In this document: positions 42,302 through 49,044 of the stretch, one piece after another
Numbering within the stretch: position 1 is the first letter of the stretch
Layout: each line of letters begins with the position of its first letter
Origin: Sulfobacillus harzensis
GTDB lineage: Bacteria; Bacillota; Sulfobacillia; Sulfobacillales; Sulfobacillaceae
Length of the DNA stretch: 64,000 bases
Direction: 5' to 3'
Assembly: GCF_012933365.1 (NCBI RefSeq)
Contig: NZ_JABBVZ010000006.1
Coordinates: 26,791-90,790 of the forward strand
Translations under genes and position numbers: made by a program
The notes under the pieces: generated by a model
Databases searched by the model: none
What the model was told of the DNA's origin: nothing
What the model saw: only the letters and a program-made list of their open reading frames with translations

Positions 42302-43459
42302 ATGCTCGCAATCACCAAGGGCCGTATCGAAACGGTCTCTCATGGATCCATTCCCAATGGTACCATCCTCATTGGGGATGACGGGAAGATTAAGGAAGTC
42401 GGCTCCAACGTTACCATTCCTGCGGGTTGTGAAGTTATCGATGCCGCGGGCCAATACGTCTTCCCCGGCTTTATCGACTCCCATTCCCACATCGGCATAT
42501 TTCCCGATGGCGAAGCCCAAGGGTCGGCCGACGGCAATGAACTCACCAACCCCATTACCTCGGGGGTCCGCATCATTGATGCCTTCAACACCGTCGATGT
42601 GGCGCTGAAGGATGCCATTCGCGGCGGCATCACCGCTGCTTGGGTCACCCCGGGGAGCGGCAACGTCATTGGCGGTCAAGGCTCCACCCTGCGTCTTTGG
42701 GGAGAACATATCGACGACATGATTCTAAAGTCCCCGTCGGGCATGAAAGGTGCCATGGGTGAAAATCCCAAGCGCGTATACGGCAATAAGAACAAAATGC
42801 CGTCCACGCGTCTCGGCGTGGCGAAGGTGATGCGCCAGGCATTTTTCGATGCCCAAGAGTATGCCCGGAAGATGGAAAAGGACCCGGACACCAAACGCGA
42901 TCTCGACATGGATGGCTTGCTATTGGTCCTAAACCGCGAAATTCCCTTCCGCACCCATGCCCACACGGCTGATGACATCTTGACGGCTATGCGCATCGCC
43001 CGGGAGTTTGGCGTCGACCACATCATCGAACATGGCACCGAAGCGTATAAAGTCGTTGACGAGCTGTTAAGAAACAACATTCCCGTGTCCTGCGGGCCTG
43101 CATTGGTAGCCCGGGTGAAAGTGGAGGTCCGCGGCCGTTCCTTCAAGACGCCGGGCATCTTGGCCAGAAATGGCGTCAAAGTCTCCATCATCACCGACCA
43201 TCCGGTGGTTCCTGAGCAGTATTTAGTCGTGAGCGCCGCCTTGGCGGTTCGCGAAGGGATGGAGGAACAAGACGCCATCCGCGCGATAACCCAAAACCCC
43301 GCTGACATCTGCGGCGTCGGCGACCGTTTGGGATCCATCGATCCCGGAAAAGACGGAGACGTGGTGATCTGGGACGGCCACCCATTCGAGTATAAGAGCA
43401 AAGTGGCCAAGACCATTATCCTCGGAAAAGTGGTCTATGACGCCAGTCAAGATGCTTGA
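42302..43459 (+). CDS. Amidohydrolase family protein
   Basis: A 385-residue metal-dependent hydrolase of the imidazolonepropionase-like amidohydrolases. The FPGFIDSHSHIGIFP segment carries the HxH metal ligands. The histidines in PFRTHAHTADDI and DHIIEHGTEAYKV follow, and the aspartate in VSIITDHPVV completes the site. VTIPAGCEVIDAAGQ and LGSIDPGKDGDVVIWDGHP are the beta-sandwich edges. The substrate is not deducible. Similar proteins hydrolyse cyclic amides or dipeptides. Its GC content returns to the regional level. It ends with its own terminator, and an AAAGGAG site precedes the ATG. Confidence 0.88.
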   Translation: MLAITKGRIETVSHGSIPNGTILIGDDGKIKEVGSNVTIPAGCEVIDAAGQYVFPGFIDSHSHIGIFPDGEAQGSADGNELTNPITSGVRIIDAFNTVDVALKDAIRGGITAAWVTPGSGNVIGGQGSTLRLWGEHIDDMILKSPSGMKGAMGENPKRVYGNKNKMPSTRLGVAKVMRQAFFDAQEYARKMEKDPDTKRDLDMDGLLLVLNREIPFRTHAHTADDILTAMRIAREFGVDHIIEHGTEAYKVVDELLRNNIPVSCGPALVARVKVEVRGRSFKTPGILARNGVKVSIITDHPVVPEQYLVVSAALAVREGMEEQDAIRAITQNPADICGVGDRLGSIDPGKDGDVVIWDGHPFEYKSKVAKTIILGKVVYDASQDA

Positions 43460-43473
43460 TGGTGCCAGCGCGA

Positions 43474-43500
43474 GGGGCCTCCATGCCGAGGCCCCTTTTT
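43474..43500 (+). terminator. Terminator of amidohydrolase gene
   Basis: GGGGCCTC at 43474-43481 and GAGGCCCC at 43488-43495 form a perfect eight-pair stem with a six-base loop, followed by five T residues. Confidence 0.93.
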
Positions 43501-43511
43501 CTTGCGGAAAG

Positions 43512-43541
43512 AAAAAGCCCCCGGCACGTCTCGTCGAGGGC
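43512..43541 (-). terminator. Terminator of first phosphate-type MFS gene
   Basis: On the minus strand GCCCTCG pairs with CGGGGGC-type bases over about seven pairs and is followed by TTTTTC. It lies 36 bases beyond the stop at 43577. Confidence 0.65.
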
Positions 43542-43576
43542 AACTTGGGGTCATTGTCAATGAAACTTCTATGCCA

Positions 43577-44977
43577 CTAGGCGTTAATGGCTTTTGGGTT
43601 AGTCACCATTTCTTCTTCACCCGAAACATGCTCCAAAGATTGCTGGCTCGGTTCGGGCAGCACCAACGTTAAGAGGAAGCCTGCAACAGCAAACAAGAAG
43701 GTGATGAGCAGCGTGCCGCTCAATTTCAATGTTGACTCCAGAACCGGGAAGACGAACACCCCGATGAAGGCACCCACTTTGGCTACCCCAGCAGAGATCC
43801 CATGTCCGGTGGTCCTGACGCTGGTCGGGTATACCTCCGACGCCATGACGAACGTGGTGGTGTTGGGGCCGAATTCGGCGAAGAAGTAGCTGGCGCCGAA
43901 GACCAACAAGAACGGCAGTACCATGCTGGTCATGTGCGGGACAATGCCAATGACGCCAAACGCCAACCCCATGAAGGCAAACCCAATGAGCTGCAGCTTC
44001 CGGTGCCCGATTTTGTCCATCTTCAAGGTCGCTAAAATGTATCCGGGCACGGCCGCCACAGCGAAGATAATTAGCGTCCATGCCTCATCGGTAATCACGG
44101 CTGCGTGAGGCGCTACCGCCTTCAAGACCAGCGGCATGGAGATGGAATTGCCGTAATATGCATAGTCGAAGAGAAACCATGTCCCTGCGGTGCCGATCAG
44201 GGTAATTAGATACTTGGGGTTGGATATGAACTGCCAGAAACTCATCCGCGCCGTTTCCACCTTTGTGGCAGGAGCTGAACTGGTGCTGCTGGCACCCGCA
44301 ATACGGGAAATCGCCGATTGCGCCCCGGCGACGTCACCTTTTACCCGCGCGGCATAACGAGGCGATTCCGGCATACGCATCCGCATGACGACAACCGCCA
44401 GAGCCGGAATAGCTCCAAAACCAAGCATCAAGCGCCAGACTAACGCATCGGGAATGCCGGAAGCTAGAAGTGTGATGGCCACAATTGGACCAACCACTAA
44501 ACCGGCAGCCTGCATGGAGAAGACCATGCCGACCAGCTTGCCGCGATCCTTGGTGTTGGCATATTCGCTTGTCATCACGGCGCTCATCGGGTAATCCCCG
44601 CCAATGCCCACGCCCATGATAAAGCGGGCTACCAGCAGCCAGATGATGTTCGGCGAGAAGGCTGATGCCAGCGCGCCGGCGCCGATGATAATAGCCACTA
44701 AAACATAAATCTTTTTGCGACCGATGACATCGCCCAATCGGCCAAAAATAAAAGCCCCAACAAACGCTGCAATCAACGCCGTGGAGCTTACTAAGCCAAC
44801 CATATACTTGTCAGGAGCCCATTGGGCCTTAATCAAAACCATGGCCACACCGATGATGAAAAGGTCATAGGCATCGGTGAAAAATCCCATACCGGACACA
44901 ATAACGGAGCGAAGATGGAACAGACTCAGGGGTGCATCGTTCAAATTTTCGAGAACACCCGCGTTGTGACTCTCCAT
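43577..44977 (-). CDS. MFS transporter, phosphate:H+ symporter-like (copy A)
   Basis: A 466-residue major facilitator with twelve predicted spans. The opening SGMGFFTDAYDLFIIGVAMV is the pattern of the fungal/plant Pho84-type phosphate symporter branch, and GRLGDVIGRKKIY is the loop 2-3 motif. IMGVGIGGDYPMSAVMTSEY is the family signature in helix 4 and 5. RTTGHGISAGVAKVGAF lies near helix 11. The ATG at 44977 follows AGGAGGACAATC. The upstream region holds Pho-box-like repeats, so phosphate uptake under starvation is inferred. It is a tandem paralogue of the gene at 45168-46565. Confidence 0.82.
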   Translation of the reverse strand: MESHNAGVLENLNDAPLSLFHLRSVIVSGMGFFTDAYDLFIIGVAMVLIKAQWAPDKYMVGLVSSTALIAAFVGAFIFGRLGDVIGRKKIYVLVAIIIGAGALASAFSPNIIWLLVARFIMGVGIGGDYPMSAVMTSEYANTKDRGKLVGMVFSMQAAGLVVGPIVAITLLASGIPDALVWRLMLGFGAIPALAVVVMRMRMPESPRYAARVKGDVAGAQSAISRIAGASSTSSAPATKVETARMSFWQFISNPKYLITLIGTAGTWFLFDYAYYGNSISMPLVLKAVAPHAAVITDEAWTLIIFAVAAVPGYILATLKMDKIGHRKLQLIGFAFMGLAFGVIGIVPHMTSMVLPFLLVFGASYFFAEFGPNTTTFVMASEVYPTSVRTTGHGISAGVAKVGAFIGVFVFPVLESTLKLSGTLLITFLFAVAGFLLTLVLPEPSQQSLEHVSGEEEMVTNPKAINA

Positions 44978-45000
44978 GATTGTCCTCCTGTTCAGTGACA

Positions 45001-45032
45001 ACGACCCTACGCTGACATTGTCGCAGCGTCGT
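45001..45032 (-). promoter_or_regulatory. Leader hairpin of MFS copy A
   Basis: An imperfect inverted repeat with nine of eleven arm positions paired and a ten-base loop containing ACAATG on the transcribed strand. It lies between the Pho-box array and the ribosome site, and matches in position and loop sequence the perfect hairpin before copy B. Confidence 0.6.
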
Positions 45033-45041
45033 GTTAAGCGC

Positions 45042-45092
45042 TGATAAAGAAATCATGAAGAAGCGGTTACGATTATGTTAAGACCGGGTTAA
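45042..45092 (-). promoter_or_regulatory. Pho-box-like repeat array upstream of MFS copy A
   Basis: Five hexamers close to TTAACA (on the minus strand: TTTAACC, TTAACA, GTAACC, TCATGA and TTATCA) begin at 11-base steps near 45087, 45076, 45065, 45054 and 45043 in plus coordinates. An eleven-base phase of TTAACA-like direct repeats is the known form of PhoP/PhoB binding sites. A further TGTTAA at 45032 may form part of the -10 region. Confidence 0.7.
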
Positions 45093-45120
45093 AATTTGTC
45101 GAAATTTCAACTCCGGCATC

Positions 45121-45162
45121 GAAAAAATCCCGGCCTCGCTCAGGCGCAAGACCGGGATTTTC
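45121..45162 (-). terminator. Terminator of second phosphate-type MFS gene
   Basis: On the minus strand AAATCCCGG and CCGGGATTT arms enclose a loop region, followed by a run of six T residues ending in C, six bases past the stop at 45168. Confidence 0.9.
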
Positions 45163-45167
45163 GGTTG

Positions 45168-46565
45168 TTAGGCGTTGATGGCCGAGGTCGTGTGTTCGTC
45201 CTCTTCGCCCGAAATGGCCTCCAGCGAGCGCTGGCTGGGTTCCGGGAGTAACAGGGTGAGCAACACGCCCACGATGGAGAACCCGAAGGTGATCAGAAGT
45301 GTCCCATTCAGACCTGCCGCCTTCTCCAAGAGCGGGAAGACGAACACTCCAATGAACGCTCCGACTTTAGCCACACCCGCGGAGATACCATGGCCCGTAG
45401 TACGCATGCTGGTCGGGTAGACCTCCGACGCCATCACGAACGTGGTGGTGTTGGGGCCGAATTCGGCGAAGAAGTAGCTGGCACCGAATACAATCAGAAA
45501 CGGCACAATCAGGTGGGTCATGTTAGGCACAAGTCCAATAATCCCGAAGGCCAAGCCCATGAAAATGAAGCCCAACAACTGCAGTTTCTTGTGGCCGATT
45601 TTGTCCATTTTGCTAACCGCCAACGCATAACCAGGCACGGCCGCTACGGCGAACACAATCAGTGTCCATGCATAAGTCGCAATCGGGGATGCACTCGGAG
45701 CCACGCTCTTCAAAACCAAGGGCATCGAAATCGAGTTACCGTAATAGGCGTAGTCGAAGACGAACCAAGAGCCCGCGGTTCCCAGCAGGTACAAGAGATA
45801 CTTGGGATTCGAGATGAACTGGCCGAAGGTCATGCGGTTGACTTTCGCCTTGACCTCACGCGACACCACCGCCAACTGGCGTCCAGCAAATTGCGACAAG
45901 CTCTTTTGTGCTTCGTCGGTCTTGCCTTGAACCCGGGCCAAGTAACGGGGCGACTCCGGCATACGGCTTCGCATCCAAATCACGGCACCGGCGGGAATGG
46001 CGCCCAAGCCTAGCATCAACCGCCAAGCGATGTCTGATGGAATGCCCGAACCCAAGAGAGTGATGGCGACAATCGGACCCAAGACCAACCCGACAGCCTG
46101 CATTGAGAATACGAGGCCAACCATCTTCCCACGATCTTTGGTGTTGGCGTACTCACTCATCAACACGGCACTCACCGGGTAGTCGCCACCGATCCCAACG
46201 CCCAAGATGAATCGGAAAATCAAGAGCCATGTCAGGTTAGGCGAGAACGCTGAGGCAAGAGCACTGACGGCCATGATGATTGCTAAAATCCCATAAATCT
46301 TTTTCCGGCCTAGAACGTCTGCGAGCCGCCCAAAGATGAAGGCTCCTACAAACGCGGCCACCAAAGCGCTTGACCCCAAAAGCCCGACCTGAGCATGGGT
46401 CAAGTGCCACATTGGCTTAATCAAAACCAACGCCGCCCCGATAATGAAAAGGTCATAAGCGTCGGTGAAAAATCCCATGCCGGACGTGAGCACGGCGCGA
46501 AGATGGAACAAACTGAAAGGAGCATTGTTTAGGTTTTCAACTGCGCCCGCATTGCGGTTGTCCAT
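45168..46565 (-). CDS. MFS transporter, phosphate:H+ symporter-like (copy B)
   Basis: A 465-residue paralogue of the gene at 43577-44977, with long identical stretches such as FFAEFGPNTTTFVMASEVYP, followed by TS-MRTTGHGISAGVAKVGAF. It shares SGMGFFTDAYDLFIIGAALV, GRLADVLGRKKIYG and LGVGIGGDYPVSAVLMSEYA. The ATG at 46565 follows AGGAGGACAGTC. A Pho-box-like array and a perfect leader hairpin lie upstream. The two copies differ most in the central loop and at the C-terminus, so they may differ in affinity or use. Confidence 0.82.
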   Translation of the reverse strand: MDNRNAGAVENLNNAPFSLFHLRAVLTSGMGFFTDAYDLFIIGAALVLIKPMWHLTHAQVGLLGSSALVAAFVGAFIFGRLADVLGRKKIYGILAIIMAVSALASAFSPNLTWLLIFRFILGVGIGGDYPVSAVLMSEYANTKDRGKMVGLVFSMQAVGLVLGPIVAITLLGSGIPSDIAWRLMLGLGAIPAGAVIWMRSRMPESPRYLARVQGKTDEAQKSLSQFAGRQLAVVSREVKAKVNRMTFGQFISNPKYLLYLLGTAGSWFVFDYAYYGNSISMPLVLKSVAPSASPIATYAWTLIVFAVAAVPGYALAVSKMDKIGHKKLQLLGFIFMGLAFGIIGLVPNMTHLIVPFLIVFGASYFFAEFGPNTTTFVMASEVYPTSMRTTGHGISAGVAKVGAFIGVFVFPLLEKAAGLNGTLLITFGFSIVGVLLTLLLPEPSQRSLEAISGEEDEHTTSAINA

Positions 46566-46594
46566 GACTGTCCTCCTATTCATCAATAAAAGCG

Positions 46595-46626
46595 ACGACC
46601 TTGCGCTCTCATTGTCGCAAGGTCGT
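46595..46626 (-). promoter_or_regulatory. Leader hairpin of MFS copy B
   Basis: A perfect 11-pair inverted repeat, ACGACCTTGCG at 46595-46605 and CGCAAGGTCGT at 46616-46626, with a ten-base loop that reads ACAATGAGAG on the transcribed strand. No T run follows. It lies just downstream of the Pho-box array, where the transcript should begin. Confidence 0.7.
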
Positions 46627-46685
46627 GTTATGACGCGATGAAGGACTGATAAAGAACGGGTTAGGGTTTTGTTAAGGAGCCGTTA
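46626..46685 (-). promoter_or_regulatory. Pho-box-like repeat array upstream of MFS copy B
   Basis: Direct repeats near TTAACA lie at steps of 11 bases. In plus coordinates these are GATGAA at 46637, TGATAA at 46647, GGGTTA at 46658, TTGTTA at 46669 and CCGTTA at 46680. The last one or two lie inside the 3' end of the RmlD-like gene. The phase matches that of copy A. Confidence 0.7.
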
Positions 46686-47529
46686 AGAGCGGACTCAAAT
46701 CCAAGTCCTCAAGACGGTCTTGAATCGCATACGTTGGGTGGTTGCTGATAAGTCCGCCGTTCAAGGGACGCTTGGCGGGAAGCGGCAAGTCGGCGACAGA
46801 GATGGATTCGATTGTCCGGGTGGGGAACCCGGCCATCTGGGCAATCCGCTCCACGAAGGCCAACCGCGTCAAGCGCTCGGGCCCAGCCAGATGCAGCACC
46901 CCGCGGTGGCCGTCGAGGAGCGCCTGCAATGCGTGGCGCGCCAAAGGCCCCGCCGGGGTCGGGGTATTGATTTGATCCGCGGCCGACTTAATCGGCTTGC
47001 CGGCCTTAAGGTCTGAGAGAACCCGGTAGACAAAATTACGCGGATTGGGCTCGTCGCTGTAAATCCATGCGGGCCGTACCACCAGCGTTTGTCCGTACGC
47101 CAAAAGCGCCTGTTCCGCCTCCACCTTATGTTGTCCGTAAACTTGCAAGGGATGCACCGCATCGTTTTCGCGATAAGGCCCGTCAAAGCCGTCAAACACG
47201 TAGTCGGTCGAGAAATAGACCAATGGAATGTTTGCCCGGCGGGCCACGGCCATCACATTCTTGGGCCCTTCCACATTGACTTGATAGCTGAATTCCGGTT
47301 CTCGCTCGCACCGATCCACATCCGGCATGGCCCCCGGAATCCATACGGCATCCGGCGCCTCGTTGGCGAAGGCGGCCTCCACGGCATCGCGGTCTGTCAT
47401 ATTCAGCATCACCATGCCCGGCTGCGGATGGCTTAAATAGGTGCCGCCAACCGCATGGCCCGCTTCAGTCAACGCTTTGATAAGGGCATGCCCCACCTGG
47501 CCGGAGGCACCGATTACTAAATGCTTCAT
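46672..47529 (-). CDS. RmlD-like extended short-chain dehydrogenase/reductase
   Basis: A 285-residue NAD(P)-binding protein of the dTDP-4-dehydrorhamnose reductase type. The Rossmann loop is GASGQVGHALIKAL, VYFSTDYVFDGFDGPY includes the catalytic serine/threonine region, and VYGQHKVEAEQAL holds the YxxxK pair. RNFVYRVLSDLKAGKPI and PTPAGPLARHALQALLDG follow as in RmlD. No dTDP-sugar genes are near. The human MAT2B regulator of SAM synthetase belongs to the same family, and the adjacent SAM-riboswitch operon makes a link conceivable but unproven. Its ATG overlaps the previous stop (ATGA). Confidence 0.8.
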   Translation of the reverse strand: MKHLVIGASGQVGHALIKALTEAGHAVGGTYLSHPQPGMVMLNMTDRDAVEAAFANEAPDAVWIPGAMPDVDRCEREPEFSYQVNVEGPKNVMAVARRANIPLVYFSTDYVFDGFDGPYRENDAVHPLQVYGQHKVEAEQALLAYGQTLVVRPAWIYSDEPNPRNFVYRVLSDLKAGKPIKSAADQINTPTPAGPLARHALQALLDGHRGVLHLAGPERLTRLAFVERIAQMAGFPTRTIESISVADLPLPAKRPLNGGLISNHPTYAIQDRLEDLDLSPLLTAP

Positions 47530-47852
47530 CGCGCGTACTGGGCTGCAATGTCTCGGACATTGCCGGAAACATCCACCACCACGCTGATGTTCATCTTATC
47601 CAGCATGTGCTGCATACCGGGCCCCATGTGGCCAGTGATGACACGCTGGACGCCATGATCCATGAGAAATTTGGCAATGCGGGCATGGTGGGAACCTTCC
47701 CCGCCCTGGTCATGCAGTTCATCCCAGCGAACGTTGTACTCTTCCCAACGTTGAATCTCGCCGTTTTCCGCCACCTCAACCACCGCTACATCGTGAGCGC
47801 GGCCCCAACCGCCTCCAACCTGACCGCCTTGAATGGAAATGCATATGACCAT
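47526..47852 (-). CDS. NifX/NafY-like (dinitrogenase FeMo-cofactor family) domain protein
   Basis: A 108-residue protein of the dinitrogenase iron-molybdenum cofactor biosynthesis domain family. It opens VICISIQGGQVGGGWGRAHD, contains VVEVAENGEIQRWEEYNV, and has the family glycine loop VQRVITGHMGPGMQHML. It closes with NISVVVDVSGNVRDIAAQYA. Such small domains bind metal clusters in nif organisms but are widespread in non-diazotrophs with no known role. No other nif genes are visible. The ATG at 47852 follows CGAGGTGAGATTG. It overlaps the RmlD-like gene by four bases. Confidence 0.82.
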   Translation of the reverse strand: MVICISIQGGQVGGGWGRAHDVAVVEVAENGEIQRWEEYNVRWDELHDQGGEGSHHARIAKFLMDHGVQRVITGHMGPGMQHMLDKMNISVVVDVSGNVRDIAAQYAR

Positions 47853-47867
47853 CAATCTCACCTCGTG

Positions 47868-48806
47868 TTAGAGCTTGCCTGCCGCCTTCTTTTGCAGATA
47901 GACGAGAATTCCCTGGCTATTTAACATGATATCCAAGTTGAGGGCCGACACATCCGCGCCGGGGTGCCCCTGCTCCGCCAAATCCTCAGCCACTGCTTGG
48001 CGAAGAGCGTCCTGGACGGCGCCTAGCGAAGAATCGGGTCCGAGTTCCGGTAAAATACGTTGAATCGCGTGAATCCCTCGGCGCGAAAAGCTGAACGCCT
48101 CCTCGGCCGGTTCGGTCACCCCGAAATGGGTGTGATAGATGCGGGACAGATTAAGCGCCTGCAAGCGGTCCAGTGTTTCGAGCATCACATCTGGATCGAA
48201 GTCGGACGGGGTGGTGGTTGGAAACCCGTAAACAAAGTCCCAGGCCGTATATCCCGGCGCATAACGGATGCCCACAGTATCTCCGGAGAAAAGCCCCATG
48301 GTCTTTTGGTCCAAGACACAGGCATGATGCTTCGCATGCCCCGGGGTGTCAAAAAAGACCAATTCCCGATCGCCGGTATTCAGCACACTATGGTCTGGAT
48401 GCACCACCACCCGGTCTTCTGGCACCCGCATCAGCGGCCCAAAGATTTCATCCATTTGCTCGCCATAGACGGCCCGGGCCCCTGCCTCCAATCGGCTTGG
48501 ATCGACCAGGTGCCGCGCTGCCCGTGGATGGCAGTGCAGCCGCGCTTTCGGTGCGGCTTGCATCATCTGCCCCACACCGCCGGCATGATCGAGGTGCACA
48601 TGCGTGACAATGATATGGCGCAAGTCCTCTGGGGCAACGCCCAGTTCCCGCAGCCCGTCGACCAAAACATGGTGGCTCCGTGCCGATCCAGTTTCCACTA
48701 AAATCGGTTCCTGGGATCGGATCAAATATGCGGACGATCGTTCCGGCCGGCCTTCTTCGAAAAGGTCGATTCCGTCAATCCCGTCGCCTACATGAAATAC
48801 AGCCAT
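47868..48806 (-). CDS. MBL-fold metallohydrolase
   Basis: A 312-residue metallo-beta-lactamase-fold hydrolase. IIVTHVHLDHAGGVGQM is the HxHxDH motif, FFDTPGHAKHHACVL supplies the next histidine, GLFSGDTVGIRY the aspartate and YHTHFGVTEPAEEAF the last histidine. The set is complete for a binuclear metal site. The substrate is unknown. The family includes glyoxalase-like and quinolone-response type hydrolases. The ATG at 48806 follows GGCGAGGTGAAAACG. It is the first gene of the minus-strand operon with the NifX-like and RmlD-like genes and diverges from the methionine salvage operon. Confidence 0.88.
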   Translation of the reverse strand: MAVFHVGDGIDGIDLFEEGRPERSSAYLIRSQEPILVETGSARSHHVLVDGLRELGVAPEDLRHIIVTHVHLDHAGGVGQMMQAAPKARLHCHPRAARHLVDPSRLEAGARAVYGEQMDEIFGPLMRVPEDRVVVHPDHSVLNTGDRELVFFDTPGHAKHHACVLDQKTMGLFSGDTVGIRYAPGYTAWDFVYGFPTTTPSDFDPDVMLETLDRLQALNLSRIYHTHFGVTEPAEEAFSFSRRGIHAIQRILPELGPDSSLGAVQDALRQAVAEDLAEQGHPGADVSALNLDIMLNSQGILVYLQKKAAGKL

Positions 48807-48877
48807 CGTTTTCACCTCGCCGCTAGTATACCGCCTACTCGCCGCCTCAGGAGGCAAGAATTGCCGAAAACCCCATA

Positions 48878-48906
48878 TTGACAGACGCTCTATTCCTGCG
48901 TAATGT
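48878..48906 (+). promoter_or_regulatory. SigA-type promoter of methionine salvage operon
   Basis: A consensus TTGACA at 48878-48883 and TAATGT at 48901-48906 are spaced by 17 bases. The SAM riboswitch starts 25 bases downstream. Confidence 0.85.
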
Positions 48907-48930
48907 ATTCCTCAATTGTATAGCGTATTT

Positions 48931-49036
48931 CTCTTATCCAGACAGGCAGAGGGAACGGCCCGATGATGCCTGGGCAACCGGCCCCCAGTAGGGACGCGGT
49001 GCCAACTCCGACGGCGTACGTGCCGAGAGATGAGAG
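48931..49036 (+). ncRNA. SAM-I (S-box) riboswitch
   Basis: A SAM-binding riboswitch in the leader of the salvage operon. P1 is formed by CTCTTATC at 48931-48938 and GATGAGAG at 49029-49036. The S-box core CAGAGGGAACGGCCCGATGA, then GCCTGGGCAACCGG, and the GGTGCCAACTCC and GTGCCGAGAGATG elements follow in canonical order. No intrinsic terminator lies between the aptamer and the gene. The P1 3' strand instead touches the ribosome site, so control of translation initiation is likely. See the separate finding. Confidence 0.95.
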
Positions 49037-49044
49037 AGGAAAAG

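Noticed and set aside
47526..47852. Nitrogen fixation gene cluster suggested by the NifX-like domain
   Set aside because: No nifHDK, nifB or nifEN in the window; such domains are common in non-diazotrophs.
49030..49044. ATG at 49030 as the mtnW start
   Set aside because: It is part of the riboswitch P1 helix, has no separate ribosome site, and family proteins align better from 49045.
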